In this document: positions 10,410 to 21,934 of the stretch, piece by piece
Numbering within the stretch: position 1 is the stretch's first letter
Layout: every line of letters begins with the position of its first letter
Assembly (NCBI GenBank): GCA_964030475.1
Contig: CAXIPT010000003.1
Location: 12,358,519-12,422,518 of the forward strand
Source of the DNA: Tethya wilhelma
Taxonomy: Eukaryota; Porifera; Demospongiae; Tethyida; Tethyidae
Length of the DNA stretch: 64,000 nucleotides
Reading direction: 5' to 3'
Translations under genes and position numbers: made by a program
Notes under the pieces: generated by a model
What the model saw: the letters and a program-made list of their open reading frames with translations, nothing else
Told to the model about the DNA's origin: nothing
Database searches by the model: none

Positions 10410-13400
10410 TGCTTGATCTTTTCCGGGAGTTTCCCAGGAACAAGATACTGTGGTTGCTCATCTGTGGCTGTAGTAGGAGGAAGTGTACACATGCACACGT
10501 ACGTGCTGGATGATTGTGATGGTGCGTGCACTTACTAGGCGATTTCATCGTTGAGATACTTCTGATGGGGTGTATCAATGCTTCTGCCTGAAGCATGAGG
10601 CACATCTGACGAAATGGCTGCTCCTTTGGTTCTTGGAGGTATTCAGACCAGACATCCTTTAAAAGATCAGCTGTTGCAACACCTGTTTCACGGAGTTGGT
10701 TCATGTGCTTGCCTTCAATTGTGGACCGAAAGTTTAACTCTACGACATTCTTCATGACATTGATCAGCCATTTTGGATCAAGTAACACCAGCTCTTCCAG
10801 CTCAGAATGCTCTACTTCACTGATGAAGAGAGGTGGGAGAAATTCTGTGCAACAAGAAAAGAACTCAATTAATCCTCAATGCATAAGTCAATGCAATTAA
10901 CTTACTGAGGCAGACAATCTTTCCTGTCTCATGGAAGAACTCCAGAATTAACTGTTGCCCGTCTTGGTCAGTGATACCACATTGTGTGGCTATCTTGAGT
11001 ACTTCGTCTATTTTGATGACTAGAGAGGACCTATTTTGCTTTAGAGATTCCTTTAACTTGGTCAGTTCAGTGTTCATATTGAACCAGCTCACTGGATACA
11101 CTTCTCGCAAAAATGAAAGATTTTTAGATGCGTTTTGGATCTCCTCTTGAAGAGCCTTGGCTCCACTTGCTTCACGATCCTCCATTTCTTTACCATCAAT
11201 TGAATTTTCCACAGCTAAGAAAATTTTGTCCTTGTTAGCACCCATCACGTGAAGGTGACATGAACACCTATCGTCACTGTAGATTTCCTCCTTTAGTGCA
11301 TCATTGATCTCATTTAGCTTCTCATCACTGATACGCACCAGCTTGCCATCTTTCAAAACATCACGATGAGTGCCCACAATACAGACATTCTTCAGATGGG
11401 TCTTCTCTTTGCCAGGGACAGCAGGAAGAGTGTGGGCATGGATGGAGTGGAGCCAATACCTCAGCTCCTCAAAGGGGTTCGGCATATCTGGAGAGACACC
11501 TTCCTGAGACTTTAGCTTCTCTAGAAACTGAATGATTTTCTGTATGTTGAACACCACCACATACAGTGCTCGTCTCGTAAGAAAGCAGTGGTGCATTGGA
11601 CGGTACTCCTTTTGACCGGCAAAATCCAGAACATTGAAAATAAGTGCAATTTCCTCTTCATTTATCTCCTTTGAAAGAGTGGCCACGAGCTGTTGATTGA
11701 TTAGCTTCACATGTTGACTGCTCACTTTAAGGACAACTGCCATGGCTTCTGTTGGTTGACTGCTCTGGTCTGAAGTTGGTGGATCTTCTTCCATAGCGTG
11801 TGGTTGATCCGTTTCTAATTCTGTGACTGTAGTAGAAGGAGGATTTGACCAGACTGTGAGGATTTGTTCTATCTCTGATGGTTCTAGTTTCAATATTTCT
11901 TTGTCAGAGTCCAGGTAGGACTGAGCATTTGTGAATATAACACGAGGATTCATCCTAGCTGTGAGGATTTCTTCAATCTCTGATGCAAGCCTGGATAACT
12001 CTTTTAGTAGATCAGATTGAGTTTGGCTTTTTAGTTGCCGGGGTTGAGCATCAGTTAGTGTGGGAGGATTCTTCCTGGCTGTGAAGATCTGTTGGATCTC
12101 TGGTATTAGCTGGGACAACTTTTCCTCCAGGTCAGACTCTGTCACAGTTGGAGTGGAACTATCACTAGGAGCAAAGAGGTCTGTTCGTAGAGCTCTAATC
12201 ACTCCTTCAACAAACTGTTGATCTGCATGTTGCTGCACTGTGCTCTCGTCTTTCTCAGCCCAGTCTTCGACCCCGACGTGACGTGTGTCCACTACTGTGT
12301 CTACGATCACATTATCAATTCCACGTGTCGACTCCTGATCTGGGTTGAATGGCTTGTTGACCAGGAGGTGATAGAGGCTGGTCTTGCCAACCCTCTCCTG
12401 GCCCAATATGAGGAAATTACACCATGGAATCTTGGACTGTCCTTCCTCCAAGGCCTTGAAGTATGCATCAACTGCTTCAGCCCCTCTCTTCAAGATCTCA
12501 GGAGGGAGAACTATACGAATTATAGTAATGACTCTGAATCAAGTTATTATCAATAGAGTGTAATTTAACTTACTGTCATCTGGCTCAATGTCAGTGGGAA
12601 GTTGGTCATCCTGCATGTAACATTATTATGATGAGACATGTATATATTATAAAGCGGGAAATTTTCGCATTTCCAAATTTTCGTGGTATAGGTCGTTTCA
12701 GCAAGAAAGCAAATTTTGTCCAACCTTGATCATGACAAACTGTAAGCATTATTACAAGTGCACATATTTAAATTTTGCAGTTCTTTTTTGCCATCAGATT
12801 GTGACCGTGGAAATCGTGAATATTTGAACCCGGTGAAATTTCCCACTATATACAGTATACATACGTACACATTGACACTTTTAAACATGTATAGACCTTT
12901 TCCACGCGGCAACAGTAGCGATTTTTTAATGAGATGCATGACGTGTTATGACAAATTGTGACGGTGGAATTTCCATTTGCTCACCCCTTGGTGGGCAAAT
13001 TTGTACAGTAGTGATACTGCCAAGCTTGAAAAGAGTACTTCAGTGAGGAAGGATGCTTCAGCCGGCTTCTCAGGCGATTGTAAACTAACTCATACTTCAC
13101 TAGAACTCTCGTTGGCTCACTCAAAATGTTTGTATAGATCTGAAACACCAGTAAGTCCAGTTCATGGTGGCTTTTGCATGCTATTTCTTACGTAATGTGG
13201 TGCTATTTTCTCGGATTTGTTGCTATTCAAACTTTGTATGGACCCTTCTCCATGTTTTATCTGGCTTGCTGCTTCTATTTCCAGTAGAAGGCTCTTGAGC
13301 TTGCACTAAACTTAGCCTCCAGTGTCAGCCAGTACAAAATTCCATTCGCTTGCCCACCAATGGGCGTGGCCTGTGTCATAACGTGTCATAAAGTGTCAAA

Positions 13401-14159
13401 AAACGTCACTTCCACTTGTTTCGCGCTACTTTCCCGTGCGTGTGGAAAAGGTCTATATAAACATCCTGAAGAAATGTCAAGTCTATATAGGTTTGCTGTT
13501 TAAGGTAGCCACAAAAATGAATTCAAATATACCAATGGATTCCTAAATCGCATGCAAACAATATAGATAATGAAATTGGAATGCACACAAAGTATTTTGC
13601 TCAGGTGATTACCTTATTAGGTATCAGTTTTACTCTCCCATTTTCCACATCTGTTAGAACAGTGATGACAGAACTGCTGGATTTCTTGTAGGCAACATGT
13701 AGAGCAGTGTTCCCCTGTGTACAAGTAATCATGTTTGCCAGATATTTTGCAAGGTATTATGATTATAAGCTATTCACCTTGGAATCTTGTGCATCAGTTG
13801 GACATCCCTTGTCAAGGAGCAGCTCAACAAGAGCTGAAGAGTCGTTCTTGGCTGCCAGATGTAGAGCACCCTGGCCATTCTCATCACATACAGCCTTGTC
13901 AACCTGGTCATGAGTGACAAGTGCTTCCACAGCTGCCATATTTCCATTGCTACAGGCTGTCAACAGAGGAGTGAGGCCAGTCTGAGAGTTAAAGAGAGAT
14001 ACAGAAGAGATTACTAATCATTCAGGCAGCAATAATGTATTCACATTGGTTTTGTTGTTCAGCATCTTTAGACATACTTCTTTCTTCAACAGCCATTTTA
14101 GAGTGTCATTTTTTGATTGAGAATCACAGGCATAATGGAGAACTGTTCGTCCTTTCTGN

Positions 14160-14231
<72 letters not shown>

Positions 14232-15992
14232 CCATCATACTTTATCTGTCATTTCCAATACATTGGTAGCTTCCTGTGTTGGTTCATTCACCAATCTTTG
14301 GACAAGTTTGAGGTTATCTTTGCTACATGCAACATGAACAGCAGTCATACCATCCTGGAGGTGTATATATATATATATATATATACACATATATATACAA
14401 TAACAACCATTTTATTCCAAACCTTGTTCTTGTAGGAAGGGGAGGCACCATTCTCCAGTAGAATATCCACCATCTTAGTGTCTCCATTAGCAGTGGCAAT
14501 CATCAAGGGAGAACATGAATGCTCAATGGATGATACCTTTAATTGAGAAAACACACTAGTCATTTCATGTACCAACAAACAAACAAAACATACATTGGGA
14601 GAAGAACTGTGAGCCAAGAAGTCCAGTAGTGGACTACCATCGTCTGGCTGGGAGGAGTGGGAGTGCTCCTTCACTAGTGTCAGAGCCTTTTCAACTGAAG
14701 CAAGGAGACCACTCTGAACAGCTTTGATGATGATGTTGGAGAGCTCAAGAGCAGCTTCATCTGGAAAAGAATAAGATAACGTGTAGCTCAGCCTCTAATT
14801 TTTTTAACATCGAAGAAGCTAATGAGGTTAGACTGGGCATCGGAAGCAACTGCAATGGTTATAGATGCAAAATGTAGCACTTACTATTTAGGTGTAGTTT
14901 GAACACCCAGTCTCCTAAGCCTGTCTCCCCTCCAATAGCGATAATCTCTCCAGTGGGTGTGGTGAGTGAACAAGTACTATCAACTTTTAGAGGAAGATCA
15001 AAGAAATGGTGCCATCTTTGTATGTTGAAGGAGTACGTCATCATGCTGGAACTGGGAGATGAACCTGTCCATCCTCCAATTGCTAGGAGGACTCCTTGGT
15101 GTGTGGTGAGGGATGTAAGTATGTGTGGGAGGTTTGCCAGTCTTTCCCAGTGTAGTATTGAAGGAGAGACCAAGATGTCCTTTATGTTACAGCTGTAGAC
15201 CTTTCTCTCTTGTCTATAGCCACCTGCAAAGACAGCATGGCTGCCCACAATTGTAGATGACATAAAGCTACATGGCTGAGGGAGGGGTGTTGTGGACAGC
15301 CATTGTCCTTCCTCGGATGTGTACAGTTCTACAGTGTCAAGATAGTGGCCATCAATGATACCGCCAGCTACTAGGAGGAGTTCTTTGTATCCAACAGCAG
15401 AGGATCCAGATCTTGCTGTAGGCATTGGAGGAATGGCATCCTCCTTCCATATCACATATTCTTCACGGCTTGGCAGTAGTTTCCACACTTTATTGGTGAA
15501 GATCTCACTAGGATACTCCTGACCTCCTACTAACACCAGGTGGCCCTCGTAGATGGCTAGTCCATAGTGACTAGTTGGGGTGTTCATTCTGCGCCATTGA
15601 CCATCATCATAAGAGAGGAGAGTTGCTGCTTTCCTCATTGAACCCCCCACAATGCCCCCTCCAACGTGGACACACCCATTGTACCATACCCCCTTGGCAT
15701 TTTCCATACCCCATGGCAACTGGGGTAGCTCCTCCCAATCCATGGAGAAGAGGGGGTGAGTGATGGCCACCTGGGACAAAGAAGAATAAACACTTGAAAC
15801 ACACACTCAGCAGCTAGCTAGAGGAGCTCTATTACATTAACAGAGAAAGACAACTAGTTGTTAGTTTTGCCATAGTTACACTTGCAAAATGACTGTATAC
15901 TGACAAGCGGTATATTGTGGGTTACTGGCTACTTATTCATAAAACACAAGCAATTCACTCACCTCTGTAACTGACAAAGATTCTTTCTCCAT
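10410..15992 (-). CDS. Kelch-ankyrin-ROC-COR protein, copy 1 (C-terminus lost at assembly join)
   Basis: Exons (descending): 15992-15963 (MEKESLSVTE), 15770-14885 (six Kelch-type blades, VGG/VAGG/FAGG/IGG turns), 14760-14593, 14536-14423, 14354-14241, 14155-14045, 13981-13779 and 13714-13613 (ankyrin repeats, e.g. DGMTAVHVACSKDNLKLVQ), 12610-12574, 12510-10906 (ROC GTPase), 10844-10536 (COR), 10461-10410 (next COR exon, broken). ROC motifs: P-loop GQERVGKTS, switch II DFAGQKEY, THRD in place of NKxD. COR features: EFFHETGKIVCLS and VLLDPKWLINVMKNVV. The last exon stops at the n (10409) after LPEKIKQ, so the COR tail, CxxC exon and Death domain seen in copies 2 and 3 are absent. Closer in sequence to copy 3 than to copy 2. 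Two MITE-like insertions sit in the intron before 12610. Confidence 0.85.
12643..12858. mobile_element. TACCGTATAGC-type MITE, copy 2 (degenerate)
   Basis: Diverged inverted ends AAAGCGGGAAATTTTCGC (left) and GGTGAAATTTCCCACTATA (right). The equivalent introns of ROC copies 2 and 3 lack it, giving an empty site around acatgta/tacatac. Confidence 0.65.
12890..13457. mobile_element. ~570-bp inverted-repeat insertion defined by paralogue empty site
   Basis: Ends read TATAGACCTTTTCCAC and GTGGAAAAGGTCTATATA. Further matching but diverged inverted segments lie inside (cataacgtgtcat, cccaccaatggg / ccttggtgggca). Copy 3 of the ROC gene is uninterrupted at the same place (aaacatgtatatgtaaacatcctg), so this is an insertion into the copy 1 intron. 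Confidence 0.7.
14160..14229. repeat. (GT)n microsatellite in ankyrin intron of ROC copy 1
   Basis: A pure GT tract of about 35 units next to an n at 14159. The same intron in copies 2 and 3 also carries a GT tract with an n. Confidence 0.95.
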
Positions 15993-17033
15993 GCTGTAAA
16001 CAAACTGCAACAACTGCCAATTTTTCTGTGCACACACATTCTTTAAATGGTATGCGCCCCACCCAGTGAACTTATGGCCTTGTTGACCCGCCTTTACTCA
16101 ACATTGGACAACCTATCAACACAAGAGTACAAAACCCTTGGCATATAATTATAGCTCTTGGTAGCAAATCAAGCAATTGAAATCAATCATGCATTATCAC
16201 CAACTCATTGAATGGACTGGTTCATAATTATTATGCATTCAGTGAGCTGTTCACTGAAGTTGCAGTGTATGTCTTTATGGCCTGTTGTCCACCCTACAGC
16301 TTTCCTCTGGAGGTAATAGCTGACTCAGGTCCACTCCCTGGGGAGATTCAGATCAGCTGGGCTAGTAGTGGTTGGGTTGAGGAAACTAGCGGCTGTGGTG
16401 AATTAGTGACGAGTGTGTGGGTTTGAGTATTTTGGTAATAGCATGTACCAAGAATGGACTGATTGTTTCTTAGACACATTATAATGATGCTGCTGCTATA
16501 ATATAGTATAGTCAAACAGGTTGGTAATGGTCAAAACTGGCATATGTACTATAACTCACATTCACATGAACATTGTAATAACCCACACAAGGATCTTTGG
16601 TGCACTTGTTTGTGTTCCCAATAGAGTGTGGTATTTCCCTCCATTCCATACTCACTCACATGAGACCACATCATAGTCACTAGTTAGTTACCACTGACAT
16701 CCAAGTAAAGGGTCATTGGTTAGTGGTCCTGTGAACCATGCATATGGTATATACTGTGGTATGATCAATTACTGTTAATTAACAAGCAGTAAGCAGTGCA
16801 GTCATCCATGGTGGGGCCTCCAAGTGCGCATGCATGGGGAAGGCCTGAACTGTTGTAGGTACAGTCTGTCCCATCTTCATTGTTGTTTTTCCAAAGAGCC
16901 ATCTCATTCCAAAGTATTTTCTTAGCCAAAGAAATTTACTATACAAAGTGAAAATCAGTATGCAGTGGTCCACACTGATAGAGAAAAAAACAAAGGTGAA
17001 AATGAGTCTATATTATACATGAAATCATAAAAA
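15993..17033. other. Intergenic between ROC copies 1 and 2
   Basis: No gene. Contains a degenerate relic (about 16296-16330, ctacagctttcctctggagg) of the short acidic terminal exon seen better at 24369 and 32219. A block at 16515-16690 is similar to 25281-25440 near the relics between copies 2 and 3, so the intergenic spacer was duplicated with the genes. Confidence 0.5.
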
Positions 17034-20000
17034 TTAACTTTGTGAAAGTTGAGTAAGTGCTGTCTTAAGCTCACTGACTAGTTGGTTTTCATCTAAGTCT
17101 TCTAGCAGTTCAAACACTCCCTTCCAAGATAAGGGATAGTGAGGGGAGCCATCATCTAACCATTTCACAAAGACATTATTACAACATTGTTCAGTGTTCT
17201 CACGACAGTTCATGGCGATGGCTTGAAGTGAAGGTGCACTCATTCCCAGCAAGACCCCCGCCTTGTGCCACTTGGGGCAGATGGTTTCAATCACCCGGCA
17301 TCTTTTACTCTCTCCCTCGACATTCCTCCATCTTATGATAGTTAGGGCACGAAGGTCTAGAGGTGGGAGTGAGCTAGACTCCTCGCTGGTGGATGGGGCA
17401 CCTGATAAAAACATGTTAAGTGTTTAAACCATCACTTAATGTGTATTGACTATAACTCTCAAATACGAACCTGTCATGTTTGAGGCTACTTTTGTACTTG
17501 TCTTATGGTCAACATGTTGCTTGACCTGTATACATGTACAGTAACCATAAATTATCTATAGATTTCCATACAAGTAGTAACGTATAGTGGGAAAGTTTCA
17601 CGGGGTTTAACTTTCACAGATCGAGATCCATCCGTGAAAGTTTTTATCTGCAATTCTTCATAATGTATAAACATATAGACGTTGCACAGCTCATCCACAA
17701 AAGTTAAAATGCAAAAATCTTTGATGAGAGACATCTACGAAAGTTAAACTCTGTGAAACTTTCCCACTATATAGTATATGAATAGTGTTTTAATACCTGG
17801 TCTGCTCTCAGTAGCTGGTTGACATCATACTCCTCCAAGCAATGAGGACACTCTGAGTGTGATGGTCGGTCCTCCCCTTCATAATAATCGACATATTGTA
17901 TAACATTTGTCCTCCCACATTGCCCACAGAGAGCCAGTAGAGGGCCACCAAAATATCTCAGTCCCTCCAGGTTGCTATGAAGGCATATCTTCCTGAGGTA
18001 CTCAGTATGGAAGGCATTAATGTGGTCAGTAGGAGACCTAGGGTCACTACGACGAGAGCTGCAAATACACATGACATTGTGCAAGAAGTAAATTAAACTT
18101 GTATATGGTTTTAGTGTACACAACTGTGAGACCACAACATTACTGTGGGTTGTGGTAGTCGCAAACAAACCACTGCGACTATACACATGAAATTCTTACA
18201 GCACAGAGATCTTGAGTCGATGTTGCTGTGTCTCCATCATTATACTCCAGTGGCAACCATCAAGGTTCTTGAATTGGCACATATTTTTTGACAGGTATGG
18301 CTTATCTAGATCTGTGGATTTCTTTCTCTGAGTGATGGCCAACAGTAGACACACCAGTCTATGGTAGATCTCCCTGGGAAGAAACCGCTGGAAATCAAAG
18401 TAGAATGTGGTCCACCTTGAACACTGGACAGGCTCCTCTTTGATCTTCTCTGGGAGTTTCCCAGGAACAAGATACTGTGGTTGCTCATCTGTGATTACAG
18501 TATATAGAAGAAAGTGTACTGGATGATTGACAGTGTATGATATTGTAGCGGTGCATACATGCTTTTAGACGGACTCACTCTGATATTTCACATTTGAAAC
18601 ACATCTGATGGGGTGTATCAATGCTTGTGCCTGAAGCATGAGGCACATCTGACGAAATGATTGCTCCTTTGGCTCTTGAAGGTATTCAGACCAGACATCC
18701 TTTAGAAGATCAGCTGTTGCAACACCTGTTTCACGGAGCTGGTTCATGTGTTTGCCTTCAATTGTGGACCGAAAGTTCAACTCTACGACATTCTTCACGA
18801 CATTGATCAGCCATTTTGGATCGAGTAACACCAGCTCTTCCAGCTCAGCATGCTCCTCTTCACTGATGAAGAGAGGAGGAAGAAATACTGGAACAAGGAA
18901 AGAAGTTGTAAACTTAATGCTTATAATGAATCACTTAATGCAACTTACTGAGACAGACAATCTTTCCTGTCTCGTGGAAGAACTCTAGAATTAACTGTTG
19001 TCCGTCTTTGTCAGTGATACCACACTGTGTGGCTATCTTGAGCAGTTTATCTATTTTGATGACTAAGGAGGACTTGCTTTGCTTCAGAGATTCTTTAAGC
19101 CTTGTTAGTTCAGTGTTGAATCTGAACCAAATGACTGGATACAGTTCTCTCAGAAATGAAAGATTTTCAGATACGATTTGGATCTCCTCTTGAAGAGCCT
19201 TGGCTCCACTTGCTTCACGATCCTCCACCTCTATACCATCGATTGAATTTTCCACGGCTAAGAATACCCTATCTTTGTTCAGACCCATCATGTGAAGGTG
19301 ACAAGAACACCTGTCGTCACTATAGATTTCTTCCTTCAGTGCGTCATTGATCTCATTTAGCTTCTTGTCACTGATACGCTCCAGCTTGCCATCTTTTATA
19401 GAATCACGATGGGTGCCCACAATACAGACATTCTTCAGATGGGTCTTTTCTTTACCAGGGACAGCAGGAAGAGTGTGGGCATGGATGGAGTGGAGCCAAT
19501 ATCTGATCTCCTCAATTGGGTTGGTCAAATTTGAAGGAATACCTTGCTGTGACCTTCGTTTCTCTAGAAACTGAATGATCTTCTGTATGTTGAACACCAC
19601 CACGTACAATGCTCGTCTTGAGAGGAAGCAGTGGTGCATTGGACGATACTCCTTTTGACCGGCAAAATCCAGAACATTGAGAATGAGTGCAACGTCCTCT
19701 TCATTCATCTCTTTTGAAAGAGCGGCCATGAGCTGTTGATTGATTAACTTGGCATGTTGGATGCTGACTTTAGGGATAACTGCTTGTCTTGGTTGACTGC
19801 TCTGATCTGAAGTTGATGGGTCTTCTTCAGCCATAGTGTGTGGTTGATCAGTTTCTGATTCTGTGACTGTAGGAGGATTTGACCAGACTGTGAGGATCTG
19901 TTCTATCTCTGACGGTACTAGATTTAATATTGCTTTCTCAGAGTCCAGGTAAGACTGAACTTGTGTCAGTACAGCATGAGGATTCATCCTAGCTGTTAGG

Positions 20001-21855
20001 ATCTCTTCAATCTCTGATGCAAGCCTGGATAACTCTTTTAGTAGGTCAGATTGAGTTTGGCTTTTTGATTGGCAGGGTTGAGCATCACTGAGTGTGGGAG
20101 GATTCTTCCTGGCTGTAAGGATCTGTTTGATCTCTGGCGTTAGCTTGGATAGCTCTTCCTCCAGGTCAGACTCTGTCACAGTTGGAGTGGGACTATCACT
20201 AGAAGTAATAAGGTCTGTTGGTAGAGCTCCGATCACTCCTTTGGCAAACTGTTGATCTGCATGTTGCTGTACTGTGCTCTCGTCTTTCTCGGCCCAGTCT
20301 TCAACCCCGACATGTTGTATGTCTACCATTGTGTCCACAATTGCGTTGTTAATCCCACGTGTTGACTCCTGATTGGGGTTGAATGGCTTGTTAACCAGGA
20401 GGCGATACAGGCTGGTCTTTCCAACCCTCTCCTGGCCAAGGATGAGAAAGTTACACCATGGAATCTTTGACTGTCCTTTTTCCAATGCCTTAAAAAATGC
20501 ATTAACTGCTTTTACCCCTCTGTTCAAGATCTCAGGTGGGATAACTACAAGACAGCAAAGAATTATAACTATAGTATATTACGGTGTTACAGTAGTGATT
20601 TACTTACTGTCATCTGGCTCAATGTCAGCAGGAAGTTGGCCATCCTGTGGAAGATAAACATGGTGTGATGATACATGTATGCATACACATTGACACTGCC
20701 ACCTTCAAGCTTGAATACTGTAATCATGTATTTTGTTTTGGATAGTGAGCCTCTTATAGATCTACATTTGTTCGAAGCTCATATTCAGTCACTCATTGTG
20801 TGAGTGAGTGTACATTGTACAATACATATACAAGTAGACTAGCCTTGTGAACCAGTCCCTCCCCACGCTTAGCAATAAGCATAGCGGGGAGGGACTGGTT
20901 CACGAGGCTACAAGTAGACCACATGTATACAAATTTAAAACTGTAGAAAAATTGTTCATTCTGCCATGATTCACTGACGACAAAATTAGCACCCATGCAT
21001 TCTATATAAAACACATATGCATGTACACATGTGACTATACCATCAGCAAGCTGTAAGCAAGCTGTAAGCTAAGGCATTCATTAATTTCATTTTGAGGTTA
21101 CCTCATTAGGTATCAGTTTTACTCTCCCATTCTCCACATCTGTTAGAACAGTGATGACAGAACTGCTGGACTTCTTGTAGGCAACATGTAGAGCAGTGTT
21201 CCCCTGTGTATGGAATTTTATGTTAACACCATTAAGTGGTTGCATGAACCTTTTCACCTTGGAATCTTGTGCATCACTTGGGTATCCCTTGTCAAGGAGC
21301 AGTTTAACAAGAGCTGAAGAGTCATTCTTGGCTGCCAGATGTAGAGTACCCTGACCATTCTCATCACATACAGCTGTGTCAACCTGGTCCTGAGTAACAA
21401 GTGCTTCCACAGCTGCCACATTTCCATTGCTACAGGCTGTCAACAGAGGAGTGAGGCCAGTCTGAGTTATAGATAGAAAACAAGTGCTAAGGGAATGAAG
21501 TAAGTGCATGAGTTGATTATAATTATTTTAGAGAAACAAAACTGAATAAAGTACTCACATTTGTTCTGTTGTTCAACATCTTTACACATATTTTCAATAG
21601 CCATTTCAGAGTTTCGCTAGTTGAATGAGAATCACAGGCATAATGGAGAACTGTTCTTCCATCCTGTTTGTGTGTGTGTGTTTGTTGGAAGTAACTAAGC
21701 AACAGTATAGTAGTTCAAGTAGTTTATACGCATGCTTTTTGTATTACTGATAGGAATGGTACTACAGTAGTGATTGCTTTGAAAAAGTCAAACTGTAAAC
21801 TTCCAAGTGGTAATTCAACTATAATTTGTGCATGTGTGTGTGTGTGTGTGTGTAN

Positions 21856-21934
<79 letters not shown>

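Noticed and set aside
12218..12556. Plus-strand 112-codon ORF opposite the ROC exon of copy 1 (also 28658-28981 opposite copy 3)
   Set aside because: Its repetition in the paralogue is explained by the conserved minus-strand ROC coding sequence.
14358..14400. (TA)n stretch as a possible promoter
   Set aside because: Lies within an intron of ROC copy 1 beside an ankyrin exon; a simple repeat is the better reading.
16779..16973. 64-codon minus ORF downstream of ROC copy 2
   Set aside because: No homologous ORF after copy 3, no domain, and it lies beyond the Death-domain stop.
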